Shown in pieces: positions 26,103 through 34,330 of a stretch of 37,771 bases of DNA; the stretch's first letter is position 1, and each line of letters opens with the position of its first letter. This stretch comes from an uncultured bacterium. Lineage in GTDB: Bacteria > Bacteroidota > Ignavibacteria > Ignavibacteriales > Melioribacteraceae. The DNA lies in contig CALDDL010000029.1 in the NCBI GenBank assembly GCA_937936675.1, positions 1-37,771 of the forward strand, written 5' to 3'. Made by a program: the position numbers and the translations under genes. The notes beneath the pieces were generated by a model. The model did no database searches. It saw nothing but the letters and a program-made list of their open reading frames with translations, and was not told the origin of the DNA.

Positions 26103-26120
26103 ATTAATATTATTAACCAA
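26103..26120. promoter_or_regulatory. Palindromic operator candidate upstream of the membrane protein-regulator operon
   Basis: ATTAATATTATTAACCAA matches the 25157 site at 16 of 18 positions in the same orientation. It lies 45 bases before the ATG at 26058. On the minus strand TTGGTT is followed after 17 bases by TATATT, so the palindrome would sit in the spacer of a sigma-70-type promoter. Confidence 0.5.
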
Positions 26121-26133
26121 TTATTTTATAAAA

Positions 26134-26721
26134 TTATTTTCTATACAATTTCTGAACTTCTTTATATCGGAAGCAATTTACTTCGTGATCATTAATTAAT
26201 CCTGTTGCCTGAAGATGTGCATATATAATTGTAGAGCCGACAAACTTAAAACCTCTTTTCTTAAGGTCTTTTGAGACTGCATCGCTTAATGGACTAGTAG
26301 CAGGAAGCTCTTTAGAGGAACTGAATTTATTGATTACCGGTTTCCTGTGATTAAAACTCCATATATAATTAGAAAACGAGCCAAATTCTTTTTGGATTTC
26401 GAGAAATAGTGCCGCATTATTTATTGCAGCTTCTATTTTTAATCTATTTCTTATTATACCGCTATCTTGTAATAATTCTTCCACTTTTTGTTTATCGAAT
26501 TTTGCCACTTTCACGGGATCGAAATTAGCAAAAGCTTTTTTATAACCTGAACGGCGTTTAAGAATTGTCTCCCACGATAACCCTGCTTGTGCACTTTCAA
26601 GAATTAAAAACTCAAAATGAGTTTTATCATCATAACATGGCACTCCCCATTCTTCGTCATGGTATTTCATCATAAAATCTTTCTGATTATGCCAGCCGCA
26701 GCTATTTTGAATTTTTTCCAT
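26134..26721 (-). CDS. tag: DNA-3-methyladenine glycosylase I
   Basis: The 195-residue protein matches E. coli Tag throughout. Zinc ligands correspond to Cys8, His21, His179 and Cys183. The catalytic Glu42 lies in LESAQAGLSW, and conserved blocks YHDEEWGVP, GIIRNRLKI and KKRGFKFVGSTI are intact. The enzyme removes 3-methyladenine from alkylated DNA in the first step of base excision repair. The gene is complete, with a normal ATG start and AGGGAAAA upstream. It stands alone between the membrane protein operon and the divergent SPFH operon. Confidence 0.97.
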   Translation of the reverse strand: MEKIQNSCGWHNQKDFMMKYHDEEWGVPCYDDKTHFEFLILESAQAGLSWETILKRRSGYKKAFANFDPVKVAKFDKQKVEELLQDSGIIRNRLKIEAAINNAALFLEIQKEFGSFSNYIWSFNHRKPVINKFSSSKELPATSPLSDAVSKDLKKRGFKFVGSTIIYAHLQATGLINDHEVNCFRYKEVQKLYRK

Positions 26722-26765
26722 ATTATTTTCCCTGTTAATCTTCTAAAAATAATAAAAAAATTAAT

Positions 26766-26794
26766 TTGACAATATGATAGCAAAGTGATATCAT
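26766..26794 (+). promoter_or_regulatory. Sigma-70-type promoter of the SPFH-RHH operon
   Basis: TTGACA (26766-26771) and TATCAT (26789-26794) are separated by 17 bases: a perfect -35 and a 5-of-6 -10 with optimal spacing. The start would be near 26801, with GGAG (26812-26815) and the ATG at 26825 downstream. The -10 lies inside the palindromic operator. Confidence 0.7.
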
Positions 26795-26804
26795 TATGCT
26801 ATCA
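26775..26804. promoter_or_regulatory. Three-part palindromic operator
   Basis: TGATAGCA (26775-26782) and TGCTATCA (26797-26804) are exact inverted copies. The palindrome TGATATCA (26786-26793) sits exactly midway, 3 bases from each arm. The array covers the promoter spacer and -10. This evenly spaced arrangement suits cooperative binding of a small dimeric repressor; the ribbon-helix-helix protein encoded in the same operon is the obvious candidate. Confidence 0.6.
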
Positions 26805-26824
26805 ATAATTTGGAGTTTGGTAAA

Positions 26825-27697
26825 ATGGAAGCTATTACCGAAAAAAATGCTTTTAGGATTAATGGTTTTATAGTAGCGCTATTTGTTTTTTTACTTGCCT
26901 TAATTGAAGTTTTTCTCATTATCCAAAATGCGGGTTCAGAAAATCCCAATTTTCTATTTATCTTTTTTCCCATTATGTTAGTAATTGTCTTAATCATGCC
27001 AGGATTTCTTGTGGTCCAGCCAAATGAATCGAAAGTATTGATACTTTTTGGTAAATACATTGGTACAATACGTAATTCCGGTTTTTGGTGGGCAAATCCT
27101 TTTACTATCAAAAAGCATATCTCTTTACGTATAAGAAATTTTAATAGTGATAAGATCAAAGTAAACGATATTCATGGCAATCCGATCGAAATTGCCGCAG
27201 TAATTGTGTGGAAAGTAGTGGACTGTGCCCGCGCATTATTTGATGTGGAGAGTTTTGAAAAATTTGTAGAAATTCAAAGCGAGACTGCAATTCGAGCATT
27301 AGCAACAGAATATCCTTATGATTCTAATGATAATGAAAAGGAATCATTAAGAGGAAATACAAAAGAAATTTCGGAAAATCTACAACAACAATTGCAGACA
27401 CGTTTAGAAATAGCCGGAGTGAAGGTTGTTGAATCACGTCTTTCACACCTTGCTTATGCTCAGGAAATAGCTCAAGCAATGCTCAGAAGACAACAGGCAC
27501 AGGCAGTTGTCGCAGCTCGTCAAAAAATAGTCGAAGGAGCTGTAGGAATGGTTCAAATGGCACTTTCTTCATTAAGTGAACAAAATATTGTAAATCTCGA
27601 TGAAGAGAAAAAGGCTGCCATGGTTAATAATCTTCTCGTTGCCTTAGTATCGGAAACACAAGCTTCGCCCGTAATAAATACAGGAACTCTCTATTGA
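26825..27697 (+). CDS. SPFH/band 7 (prohibitin-like) membrane protein
   Basis: The 290-residue protein starts at ATG 26825, with GGAG 9 bases upstream; the TTG at 26810 is not used. Two N-terminal membrane helices (about 12-34 and 42-62) precede an SPFH domain (about 65-230: VVQPNESKVLILFGKYIGTI, IAAVIVWKVVD, VVESRLSHLAYAQEIAQAML) and a short helical tail. SPFH proteins oligomerise on membranes and organise membrane domains or regulate proteases. The ribbon-helix-helix gene starts 2 bases after the stop. Pairing of an SPFH gene with a small Arc-like gene is known from other bacteria, although the function of the pair is unclear. Confidence 0.92.
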   Translation: MEAITEKNAFRINGFIVALFVFLLALIEVFLIIQNAGSENPNFLFIFFPIMLVIVLIMPGFLVVQPNESKVLILFGKYIGTIRNSGFWWANPFTIKKHISLRIRNFNSDKIKVNDIHGNPIEIAAVIVWKVVDCARALFDVESFEKFVEIQSETAIRALATEYPYDSNDNEKESLRGNTKEISENLQQQLQTRLEIAGVKVVESRLSHLAYAQEIAQAMLRRQQAQAVVAARQKIVEGAVGMVQMALSSLSEQNIVNLDEEKKAAMVNNLLVALVSETQASPVINTGTLY

Positions 27698-27699
27698 TA

Positions 27700-27876
27700 A
27701 TGGAAAAAAAGAAATTTTTATTACGATTAGATGAAAAAATTTATGCCGCCCTTGAAAAATGGGCGGCTGATGATCTTCGCTCTATAAATTCTCAAATTGA
27801 ATTCATTCTCAAAGAATCTCTAAAAAAAGCCAACCGAATTAAAGAAGATTCGCTTAAACTTCCAAATGAGAAATAA
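27700..27876 (+). CDS. Small ribbon-helix-helix (Arc-like) protein
   Basis: The protein has 58 residues from ATG 27700, two bases after the SPFH stop; a TTG at 27694 is less likely. It begins with a basic N-terminal strand (KKKFLLRLDEKIYAALEKWA), followed by the two helices of an Arc/MetJ-type fold (DLRSINSQIEFILKESLKKA). The strand residues that would contact DNA are present. It may repress its own operon through the palindrome at 26775-26804, or be a protein-binding partner of the SPFH protein. It is not obviously an antitoxin, since no toxin gene is adjacent. Confidence 0.85.
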   Translation: MEKKKFLLRLDEKIYAALEKWAADDLRSINSQIEFILKESLKKANRIKEDSLKLPNEK

Positions 27877-27964
27877 ATTATAAAATTTTTTTGCATTTAA
27901 ACTGTTTTATATATTTGTTTGTCTAAATATAGTATAGCGTAATCTAAAAAATTTTATAAGGTTC

Positions 27965-30900
27965 ATGATGCCAAAATTACTCAAGCTTAGTTTTTTCATT
28001 ATTTTCTCCTCTTTCATTTCAAATCAAATCTATTCTCAGACTCTATCCGAAAGGATTGAATCACTTCTCTCTCAAATGACTCTCGAAGAAAAAATTCTTC
28101 AACTTCATGCCGAAGGAGGGTTTAATACAGCTGATAATAATAGATTAAATATCCCTGGTTTTATTATGGCAGATGGTCCTCATGGAGTAAGAGATGGTTT
28201 GGCTACTTCTTTCCCTGTGGGTATTTCAATGTCTGCAACATTCGATCCTGATCTAATGGAAAGAGTGGGTAAGGCATTAGGTAAGGAATTTCGAGGTAAA
28301 GGAAAACATCAGGCATTAGGACCTTGTCTTGATCTCACTCGCGACCCAAGAAATGGAAGAACTCCCGAAAGCGGGGGAGAAGATCCATATCTGATTGCTA
28401 AAATAAATACAGCCCTTGTACAGGGTATTCAATCGGCAGGAGCTATTGCCACGATAAAACATTATAATGCTACACATAAGCAGAATGGTAGAATGACTAA
28501 TAATTATGCTGTCGGCGATCCAATGTTAATGACTACTTATGGATTTAGCTTCCGTTCTGCTATTCAAGATGGAGGTGCTCTATCTATCATGAGTGCTTAT
28601 AATAAAATAAACGATCAGTTCGCTTCAGAAAATAAAAATTTACTTACTACAATTCTTAGAAATAATTGGGGGTTTCCTTTTTATGTTGTTTCTGATTGGG
28701 GAGCTATCCATAATTCTGAACTAGCTATAAAAGCCGGATGTGATGTTTGTATGGGCAGTGAAAATTATGAAAATGATCTCTTGAATTTAGTTAATAGCGG
28801 AGCGGTGTCGGAGAATATTATAAATGAAGCTGTTAGAAATGTACTTAGAACAAAAATATTAGCAGGAATGTTAGATTATTATCCCTCAGGTGATCCTGCT
28901 GATGTAAATAGTTTTGATCATCAAGCCCTAGCACTCGAAGCAGGTCTGAAAAGTTTGGTATTGCTAAAAAATGAGGAAAACTTTTTACCATTAGATAAAT
29001 CAAAAATTAATAAAATCGCAGTCGTTGGTCCAAATGCAAATTCACTTCCTTTAGATGGAGCGGGAAGTGCTTATGTATCTCCATTTTATACAGTTACACC
29101 TCGTCAAGGAATTGAAAATTATCTTGGTGCTTCAAAAGTTTCTTATGCTCAAGGGGTTGAGATAGCAGGAAATTATACTCCAGATGTTGGAGTAGCATTG
29201 ACAGAAGCAAAAAATTCTGACTTAGTAATTTATTTCGGCGGATTGGATTCTTCCCAAGAAGGAGAAGGTTTTGATCGTTCAAATGGTTCAATCATGCTTC
29301 CCGGTAAACAAAATGATTTTATAAAGCAACTTAGATCAGTTAATCCAAATTTAGTAGTCGTTTTAATTAGCGGAGGCATCTGCTCTGTTTCTCCGTTTGT
29401 TGATGATGCCAAATCTATACTTTACGCTTTCTATCCCGGGCAGGAAGGTGGTAATGCAATCGCTCAAGTTTTATTCGGAGATTATAACCCTGCAGGTAGG
29501 TTACCTGTAACAATGCCAGCAAACGATAGTCAAATATCAAGTGATATAACAGATTTCGATTTCAATAATGATTACGCGTGCGGATATCGTTATTATGATA
29601 AAAATGAAATTACCCCTCAGTATCCTTTTGGATATGGGCTTAGTTACACTCAATTTCAGTATTCTAATATTGCAATTTCACCTGATGGAGGAACCACCGG
29701 TGATATTTATGAAGTAAGTTTCGATATTAAAAACATTGGCTCTCGTGGCGGTGAAGAAGTTGCTCAACTTTATTTATCTTATAAAGGAGCAGATGATTTA
29801 GTTCCGCCTGTAAAAGAAATGAAAGGTTTTAAAAGAGTTTATTTAGATGCTGGAGAAACAAAATCTATTAAAATGTTAGTTACAGCAAATGAATTATATC
29901 GATATAATAATAATTCAGATGCTAAAATCTATCAAGTACCTTCAGGCTATTTTACTTTCCGAGTCGGAGGTTCTTCGGATAATCTTCCTCTGGAAAAAAC
30001 TATTCATGTCGCTTGGCGTTCTATCAGATCAGATTTGCAGATTGCAAATATTTGGGCAATGCCCCGCTTCCCATTAAAAGGGCAAGAAGTTCATTTTGTC
30101 GCCTCAGTTATAAATAGAGGAAGCGGATCGAGTCCCAAGGGACAATTTTTGCAAGTTAATTTTTTAGTTAACGGTGTAAAAATTAGTGAAGCTATTAATT
30201 TTTCCGGTTCAATTCCTGCCGGAGGAATGCAGATTATTGAAGGGAATGTGGGAGATGGTGCGGGACCTAATTATTGGACTGCCGGAGAACCGGGAGAATA
30301 TACAATTGAAGCTATTGTCGATCTACCTAATACCGTTCTTGAAGATGTTGAGGGGAATAATAGTAAAAAAATTAGTGTAGAAGTCTATCCTGAACCTGCT
30401 ATAAATTTAGCTTTAGGAAAATCAGTTTCTGCAACTTCTACCGAAAGCGATAAATATTTGGCAACTAATATTACCGATGGTAATTACAGTACGCGCTGGT
30501 CTTCAAAATTTACTGATCCTCAGTCGGTTACTCTTGATCTCGGGTCGGTAATGGAATTTAACCAAATCAAACTTTTCTGGGAAACTGCTTATGGAAAAAA
30601 TTATATCATCCAAGTTTCTGATGATGAGTCTAATTGGAAAACTATTATTACTAAAGTTAATGGTCATGGAAATATTGAAAAATTTGACATAGAGACATCA
30701 GGAAGATATATTAAATTAACAGGAACTGAAAGAGGTACTGAATATGGTTATTCGCTTTATGAAATCGAAGTTTATAAATTAATAAAAGCCGTTTCGGTTG
30801 AAGATGAAAAAAAAAGCGAGCTACCCTTTAATTTTAAATTGAATAACAATTATCCAAATCCATTTAATCCTTCTACCACGATTGAATACGAATTACCCAA

Positions 30901-31105
30901 AGAGGGAATAGTAAAAATAGAGGTATATAATTCACTCGGACAGTTAGTGAAAGTATTAACTGATTCTTTTCAGAATGCAGGTACTCATTCAGTAAAATGG
31001 AATGGAAAAGATAATTATGGTGCATCGGTTGCAAGCGGAATCTATTTTTATAGAATGAATACCGAAGGATTTACTCTTGTAAAAAAAATGATGCTTTTGA
31101 AATAA
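27965..31105 (+). CDS. Secreted GH3 beta-glucosidase-type glycosidase with CARDB, F5/8C and T9SS domains
   Basis: The protein has 1046 residues. Its domains, in order, are a signal peptide (about 1-24, ending IYSQ), a GH3 N-terminal TIM barrel (about 30-320; nucleophile Asp244 in VVSDWGA), a GH3 C-terminal domain (about 335-560), an Fn3-like domain (GGEEVAQLYLSYKG region, about 590-670), a CARDB-like beta domain (about 680-800), an F5/8-type (discoidin, CBM32-like) domain (about 815-940), and a T9SS sorting domain (YPNPFNPSTTIEYELP to the end). It should hydrolyse beta-glucosides or related beta-linked oligosaccharides outside the cell. Two adjacent ATGs (27965, 27968) could start it. A TAnnTTTG-like -7 box lies at 27910-27917, without a clear upstream element. 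A hairpin terminator follows. Confidence 0.92.
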   Translation: MMPKLLKLSFFIIFSSFISNQIYSQTLSERIESLLSQMTLEEKILQLHAEGGFNTADNNRLNIPGFIMADGPHGVRDGLATSFPVGISMSATFDPDLMERVGKALGKEFRGKGKHQALGPCLDLTRDPRNGRTPESGGEDPYLIAKINTALVQGIQSAGAIATIKHYNATHKQNGRMTNNYAVGDPMLMTTYGFSFRSAIQDGGALSIMSAYNKINDQFASENKNLLTTILRNNWGFPFYVVSDWGAIHNSELAIKAGCDVCMGSENYENDLLNLVNSGAVSENIINEAVRNVLRTKILAGMLDYYPSGDPADVNSFDHQALALEAGLKSLVLLKNEENFLPLDKSKINKIAVVGPNANSLPLDGAGSAYVSPFYTVTPRQGIENYLGASKVSYAQGVEIAGNYTPDVGVALTEAKNSDLVIYFGGLDSSQEGEGFDRSNGSIMLPGKQNDFIKQLRSVNPNLVVVLISGGICSVSPFVDDAKSILYAFYPGQEGGNAIAQVLFGDYNPAGRLPVTMPANDSQISSDITDFDFNNDYACGYRYYDKNEITPQYPFGYGLSYTQFQYSNIAISPDGGTTGDIYEVSFDIKNIGSRGGEEVAQLYLSYKGADDLVPPVKEMKGFKRVYLDAGETKSIKMLVTANELYRYNNNSDAKIYQVPSGYFTFRVGGSSDNLPLEKTIHVAWRSIRSDLQIANIWAMPRFPLKGQEVHFVASVINRGSGSSPKGQFLQVNFLVNGVKISEAINFSGSIPAGGMQIIEGNVGDGAGPNYWTAGEPGEYTIEAIVDLPNTVLEDVEGNNSKKISVEVYPEPAINLALGKSVSATSTESDKYLATNITDGNYSTRWSSKFTDPQSVTLDLGSVMEFNQIKLFWETAYGKNYIIQVSDDESNWKTIITKVNGHGNIEKFDIETSGRYIKLTGTERGTEYGYSLYEIEVYKLIKAVSVEDEKKSELPFNFKLNNNYPNPFNPSTTIEYELPKEGIVKIEVYNSLGQLVKVLTDSFQNAGTHSVKWNGKDNYGASVASGIYFYRMNTEGFTLVKKMMLLK

Positions 31106-31116
31106 TTACAACTAAC

Positions 31117-31143
31117 TCCGCCGTGAAGATTTTTCACGGCGGA
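31117..31143. terminator. Hairpin terminator between the GH3 and TonB-C genes
   Basis: TCCGCCGTGAA and TTCACGGCGGA form a perfect 11-base-pair stem with a 5-base loop, 11 bases after the GH3 stop. The T-tract is interrupted (aattatttt), and the region lies between convergent genes, so it may serve both strands. Confidence 0.75.
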
Positions 31144-31178
31144 AATTATTTTAATTCTATGTGAAAAACATCAGAAAA

Positions 31179-31955
31179 TTATTGTAGCTTGAACATAATA
31201 GGAATTGCCACTTCGCACTTTACAGGTTTCCCTTTTATTAAACCCGGTTTGAATTTTGCTTGCATTACCGCTTTTTGAGCAGCCTCATCTAATCCGTTTC
31301 CTGCACCTTTAATTATTTTTGTACCAACCACATCACCATTCTGATTAATAAATGCTTTTACAAATACTCTTCCTTCTATTCCGGCTTTTTTGGCTTCTTC
31401 AGGATACACAATATTCTTTGCAATAGCCGCAATTCCTCCAATGAGTTCGGGCATTTGTTCAGCTTGAATAAAATATGAATCGTTATTGCTTCCAAATATT
31501 CCAACTGTCGGAAGATTAGAAAATGTTAATTCATATTTATTATTAGAATTTTTAGATGCACTAAATTCCCAAGCGAATTGAAAATCTTTACTTTCTCCAT
31601 TTTCTTGATTTGCTGTGAAATTCCAGTTTTTTACTTTTTCATAAATTAATTTATCTAATTCTGGAGAAACACTTTTTACCACTTTTAGTTTGGAGAATGA
31701 GCCATCTCCATTAGCATAAATGATATACTCAAAATTTAATCTCTCATCATCCCCAGAATATTCAGATAAAATCTGATTCAATTCCTTTGTCAAATTTTCT
31801 GCGAATAATGGATCAGTAACCAAGCGGTTACTTACCGATTCTGTTTCAAGCATTTTAAATTCTTTAGCATAACTTGGGATAAAAGAATCACCGCTATTAC
31901 TTTGACAGCTTGTAAGTGTAACGGTTAGTATTAGAAATGCAAATAGTTTTTTCAT
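31179..31955 (-). CDS. Lipoprotein with C-terminal TonB domain
   Basis: The 258-residue protein has a lipoprotein signal (MKKLFAFLILTVTLTSC, Cys17 as lipidation site). The middle region (about 60-135) looks like a degenerate TonB-C-like fold. The C-terminal 90 residues are a clear TonB C-terminal domain (YPEEAKKAGIEGRVFVKAFI, NQNGDVVGTKIIKGAGNGLD, AVMQAKFKPGLIKGKPV). A normal TonB has an inner membrane helix and a proline-rich linker; both are absent. It is therefore more likely a lipid-anchored TonB-like protein than a classic energy transducer. It is the third gene of the ECF sigma/anti-sigma operon, 10 bases after the anti-sigma gene. Confidence 0.85.
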   Translation of the reverse strand: MKKLFAFLILTVTLTSCQSNSGDSFIPSYAKEFKMLETESVSNRLVTDPLFAENLTKELNQILSEYSGDDERLNFEYIIYANGDGSFSKLKVVKSVSPELDKLIYEKVKNWNFTANQENGESKDFQFAWEFSASKNSNNKYELTFSNLPTVGIFGSNNDSYFIQAEQMPELIGGIAAIAKNIVYPEEAKKAGIEGRVFVKAFINQNGDVVGTKIIKGAGNGLDEAAQKAVMQAKFKPGLIKGKPVKCEVAIPIMFKLQ

Positions 31956-31965
31956 TTTAGTTTCC

Positions 31966-32436
31966 TCATAATTTATTTGATGTTATAATTATAGTCCCTT
32001 CCTGTGCAGATTTAATTTCAGCTGCAGGGATGGAGTTTATTAAAAGTTCTATCATCTGTTCCTGATTCTCAACTTGTTTTATAGTCCTTTCTAGCTGTAT
32101 AGAATTGATTCGTGATTCATTTATGTAAAATATTGAAAGAATTAATAGAATAATCGCAACAAGAAAGCCGGAATATTTTGCGACATTATTTTGGAATGAA
32201 TACACTTCTTTAGATGGTTTTATTTTTATAAGTGAGTTTAATATTTCCGAATCAAGGGAAGAAGGATACTCCTCATTAAGATTTTGAAATTCATTTTTAA
32301 GGGAGGTATGTTTTTTAAAATACTCTCTAAAATTTTCATCCAATGAAAGTTGTGTAAATAAAAAACCCTCTTTCGATTTATCTAACTCTCCATCAAGAAA
32401 TTCATTTATCATTATTTCTAACTCATCGATTTTCAT
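31966..32436 (-). CDS. Anti-sigma factor-like single-span membrane protein
   Basis: The 156-residue protein has an N-terminal acidic helical region (MKIDELEIMINEFLDGELDK) like the sigma-binding part of anti-sigma factors. The zinc-finger HxxxCxxC motif is missing. One membrane helix follows (about 90-106), then an extracytoplasmic coiled region of about 50 residues. Its start overlaps the sigma factor gene by 4 bases, the usual arrangement for a sigma/anti-sigma pair. The assignment rests on context and shape rather than strong motifs. The outer part is short for a sensor domain. Confidence 0.72.
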   Translation of the reverse strand: MKIDELEIMINEFLDGELDKSKEGFLFTQLSLDENFREYFKKHTSLKNEFQNLNEEYPSSLDSEILNSLIKIKPSKEVYSFQNNVAKYSGFLVAIILLILSIFYINESRINSIQLERTIKQVENQEQMIELLINSIPAAEIKSAQEGTIIITSNKL

Positions 32437-32978
32437 AAAAAATCTCCTTTATCAAAAATATTTTCCAATTGCTTAATTAATTTTTGTCTAGTCTTATATA
32501 GTCGGCTTTTCACCAATTCTTCATCAATTTCCATAATCGAAGCGATCTCTTTATATGAAAGTCCAGAATATTCTTTCAATAAAAATGGTTCACTTTGTTC
32601 CAAAGGAATTTTTTTCAATTCATTGAGTACAATATCCTTGAGCTCCTGTTTCTCATATTCGTAATAATAATTCGTGTTATCGCTTGCAATATTTTCATTT
32701 TCATTTATATCATAATATTCCAAATGTTCGGTTCTTACTTTTTTCTTTCTCAAGTAACTAAATATTTCGTTCCGGGTTGTCTTAAATAGCCAGTAGCTGA
32801 TTGAATCAAAATTATTAATCGAATCCATGTTCTGAAATAATTTCAAAAAAACATTCTGAATAATATCTTGTGAAATGGAGCGATTATTTAACATTTTGAT
32901 GCTATAATTATATAATCCCTCCTTATAGCGATTATATAAAATTGTAAACTGAATTATATTTTGGCTCTCATTTCTCAT
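32433..32978 (-). CDS. ECF-type sigma factor
   Basis: This 181-residue sigma-70-family protein contains only regions 2 and 4. Region 2 spans about 12-80, with the core-binding and -10 segments DIIQNVFLKLFQNMDSI and SYWLFKTTRNEIFSYLRKKK. Region 4 spans about 115-172, with the helix-turn-helix SGLSYKEIASIMEIDEELVKSRLYKTRQKL. It heads a three-gene operon with the anti-sigma-like and TonB-C lipoprotein genes. It is divergent from the ABC export operon (153-base gap), so it may control both. Target promoters cannot be defined from this window. Confidence 0.94.
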   Translation of the reverse strand: MRNESQNIIQFTILYNRYKEGLYNYSIKMLNNRSISQDIIQNVFLKLFQNMDSINNFDSISYWLFKTTRNEIFSYLRKKKVRTEHLEYYDINENENIASDNTNYYYEYEKQELKDIVLNELKKIPLEQSEPFLLKEYSGLSYKEIASIMEIDEELVKSRLYKTRQKLIKQLENIFDKGDFL

Positions 32979-33055
32979 AAACTCACTTTCCTTATACCTT
33001 AAAGATGTTTCAATTTCTTAAAAGTTGCTATCAAAACTATTTTAAAATCCGTTCG

Positions 33056-33079
33056 TCTAAATTTTTATTGAAATTTAGA
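33056..33079. repeat. Inverted repeat in the divergent ECF/ABC promoter region
   Basis: TCTAAATTT and AAATTTAGA form perfect 9-base arms with a 6-base spacer. The repeat lies 77 bases upstream of the sigma factor gene and 52 bases upstream of the adaptor gene. AT-rich sequence makes chance palindromes common, so an operator role is only possible. Confidence 0.35.
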
Positions 33080-33131
33080 AATTATATTATCAATTTAACC
33101 TCTTGGGGTTTTAAAAATATTAGGAATTTAT

Positions 33132-34307
33132 ATGTCTGAAAACAAAGTGGATTTATCATCACTAAAAATAAATCGAAATCAAGAAAAACATGTAAATTGG
33201 AAAAAATATATAAAACCGATAATAATTACACTTATCATCCTAGTTATAATAGCTATTGGCTACTTCTCTTTTAAATCATTTGTTAGTGGAGAAATTGAAG
33301 TAACTACAACAAATGCTTCGGTAATTTCATCTTCCGAGACTTCGGCAGTTCTTACTGCATCGGGATACGTTGTTGCACAAAGGAAAGCTGCAGTCGCTTC
33401 TAAAGGTACAGGAAGATTAGTTTATCTCGGTGTCGAAGAAGGAGACCCTGTATATAAAAATCAGATTATAGCAAGATTAGAAGATAGTGATATCAAAGCA
33501 CAGCTTGCGCAGGCTCAGGCAAATTTACTTCTTCAGCAAGCAGGATTAAACGATGCAAAAAATCAATTTGACAGAAGTAAAACTTTACTAAAAACAAATT
33601 CTTCTACACAATCAGAAGTCGATGCTGCCGAAGCACGTTATCTAACTATTCTTGCATCAATCGAAGTGGCAAAAGCATCTCTAAGAGCATCAGAGGTTGC
33701 TATGGAGAATACATTAATCAGAGCTCCATTTAATGGTACTGTTCTAACAAAGAATGCCGATGTCGGTGAGATAGTTGCTCCTTTTGCAGCAAGTGCATCT
33801 TCTAAAGCAGCTGTTGTTACGATTGCGGATATGACATCTCTTCAAGTGGAAACTGATGTTTCTGAATCGAATATTTTTAGAATAAAACCTAATCAAAGTT
33901 GTGAAATTACACTTGATGCTTATCCCAGAATTAAATATCCAGGTCATGTTGCAAAAATAGTTCCGACTGCTGATAGAGGAAAAGCAACTGTCATGGTTAA
34001 GGTTGCATTCAAAGAATATGATTCAAAAGTCCTTCCCGAAATGAGTGCTAAAGTTCTTTTTCTTGGAGACGAAATAAAAAATAATGAAGTTACTGAAATG
34101 CTAGTTATTCCTATTTCTGCAGTGGTTAAAAAGAATGATAAATATTTTGTTTATAAAATCATTAACGGAACTGCGGAGCTTACCCAATTTCAATCCGGCA
34201 GGGAATCTGATGATTACATCGAAGTTCTTTCTGGTGTAACTGAGTCAGATAAATTAATTAATAATCCATCCGATAAAATTAAAGATGGCACTAAAATAAA
34301 ATTATAA
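33132..34307 (+). CDS. MacA-like HlyD-family periplasmic adaptor
   Basis: The protein has 391 residues. A cytoplasmic N-terminal stretch of about 26 residues is followed by one membrane helix (about 28-48) and then the adaptor domains: first lipoyl half (VASKGTGRLVYLGVEEGDPV), a coiled-coil hairpin (about 120-190), second lipoyl half (IRAPFNGTVLTKNADVGEIV), a beta-barrel and a membrane-proximal domain. This is the RND/MacA adaptor layout. It leads an operon with an ATPase and two FtsX-type permeases, so it should connect this ABC pump to an outer membrane channel encoded elsewhere. AGGA 6 bases before the ATG supports the start. Confidence 0.92.
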   Translation: MSENKVDLSSLKINRNQEKHVNWKKYIKPIIITLIILVIIAIGYFSFKSFVSGEIEVTTTNASVISSSETSAVLTASGYVVAQRKAAVASKGTGRLVYLGVEEGDPVYKNQIIARLEDSDIKAQLAQAQANLLLQQAGLNDAKNQFDRSKTLLKTNSSTQSEVDAAEARYLTILASIEVAKASLRASEVAMENTLIRAPFNGTVLTKNADVGEIVAPFAASASSKAAVVTIADMTSLQVETDVSESNIFRIKPNQSCEITLDAYPRIKYPGHVAKIVPTADRGKATVMVKVAFKEYDSKVLPEMSAKVLFLGDEIKNNEVTEMLVIPISAVVKKNDKYFVYKIINGTAELTQFQSGRESDDYIEVLSGVTESDKLINNPSDKIKDGTKIKL

Positions 34308-34330
34308 TAAATATGTAGATCGGAGTAAAA

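Noticed and set aside
26794..27159. 121-codon minus-strand frame opposite the SPFH gene
   Set aside because: Antisense shadow without signals; the SPFH frame has promoter, ribosome site and family motifs.
27700..27876. Antitoxin of a toxin-antitoxin pair
   Set aside because: Neighbours are an SPFH protein and a GH3 enzyme; no toxin-like gene is adjacent.
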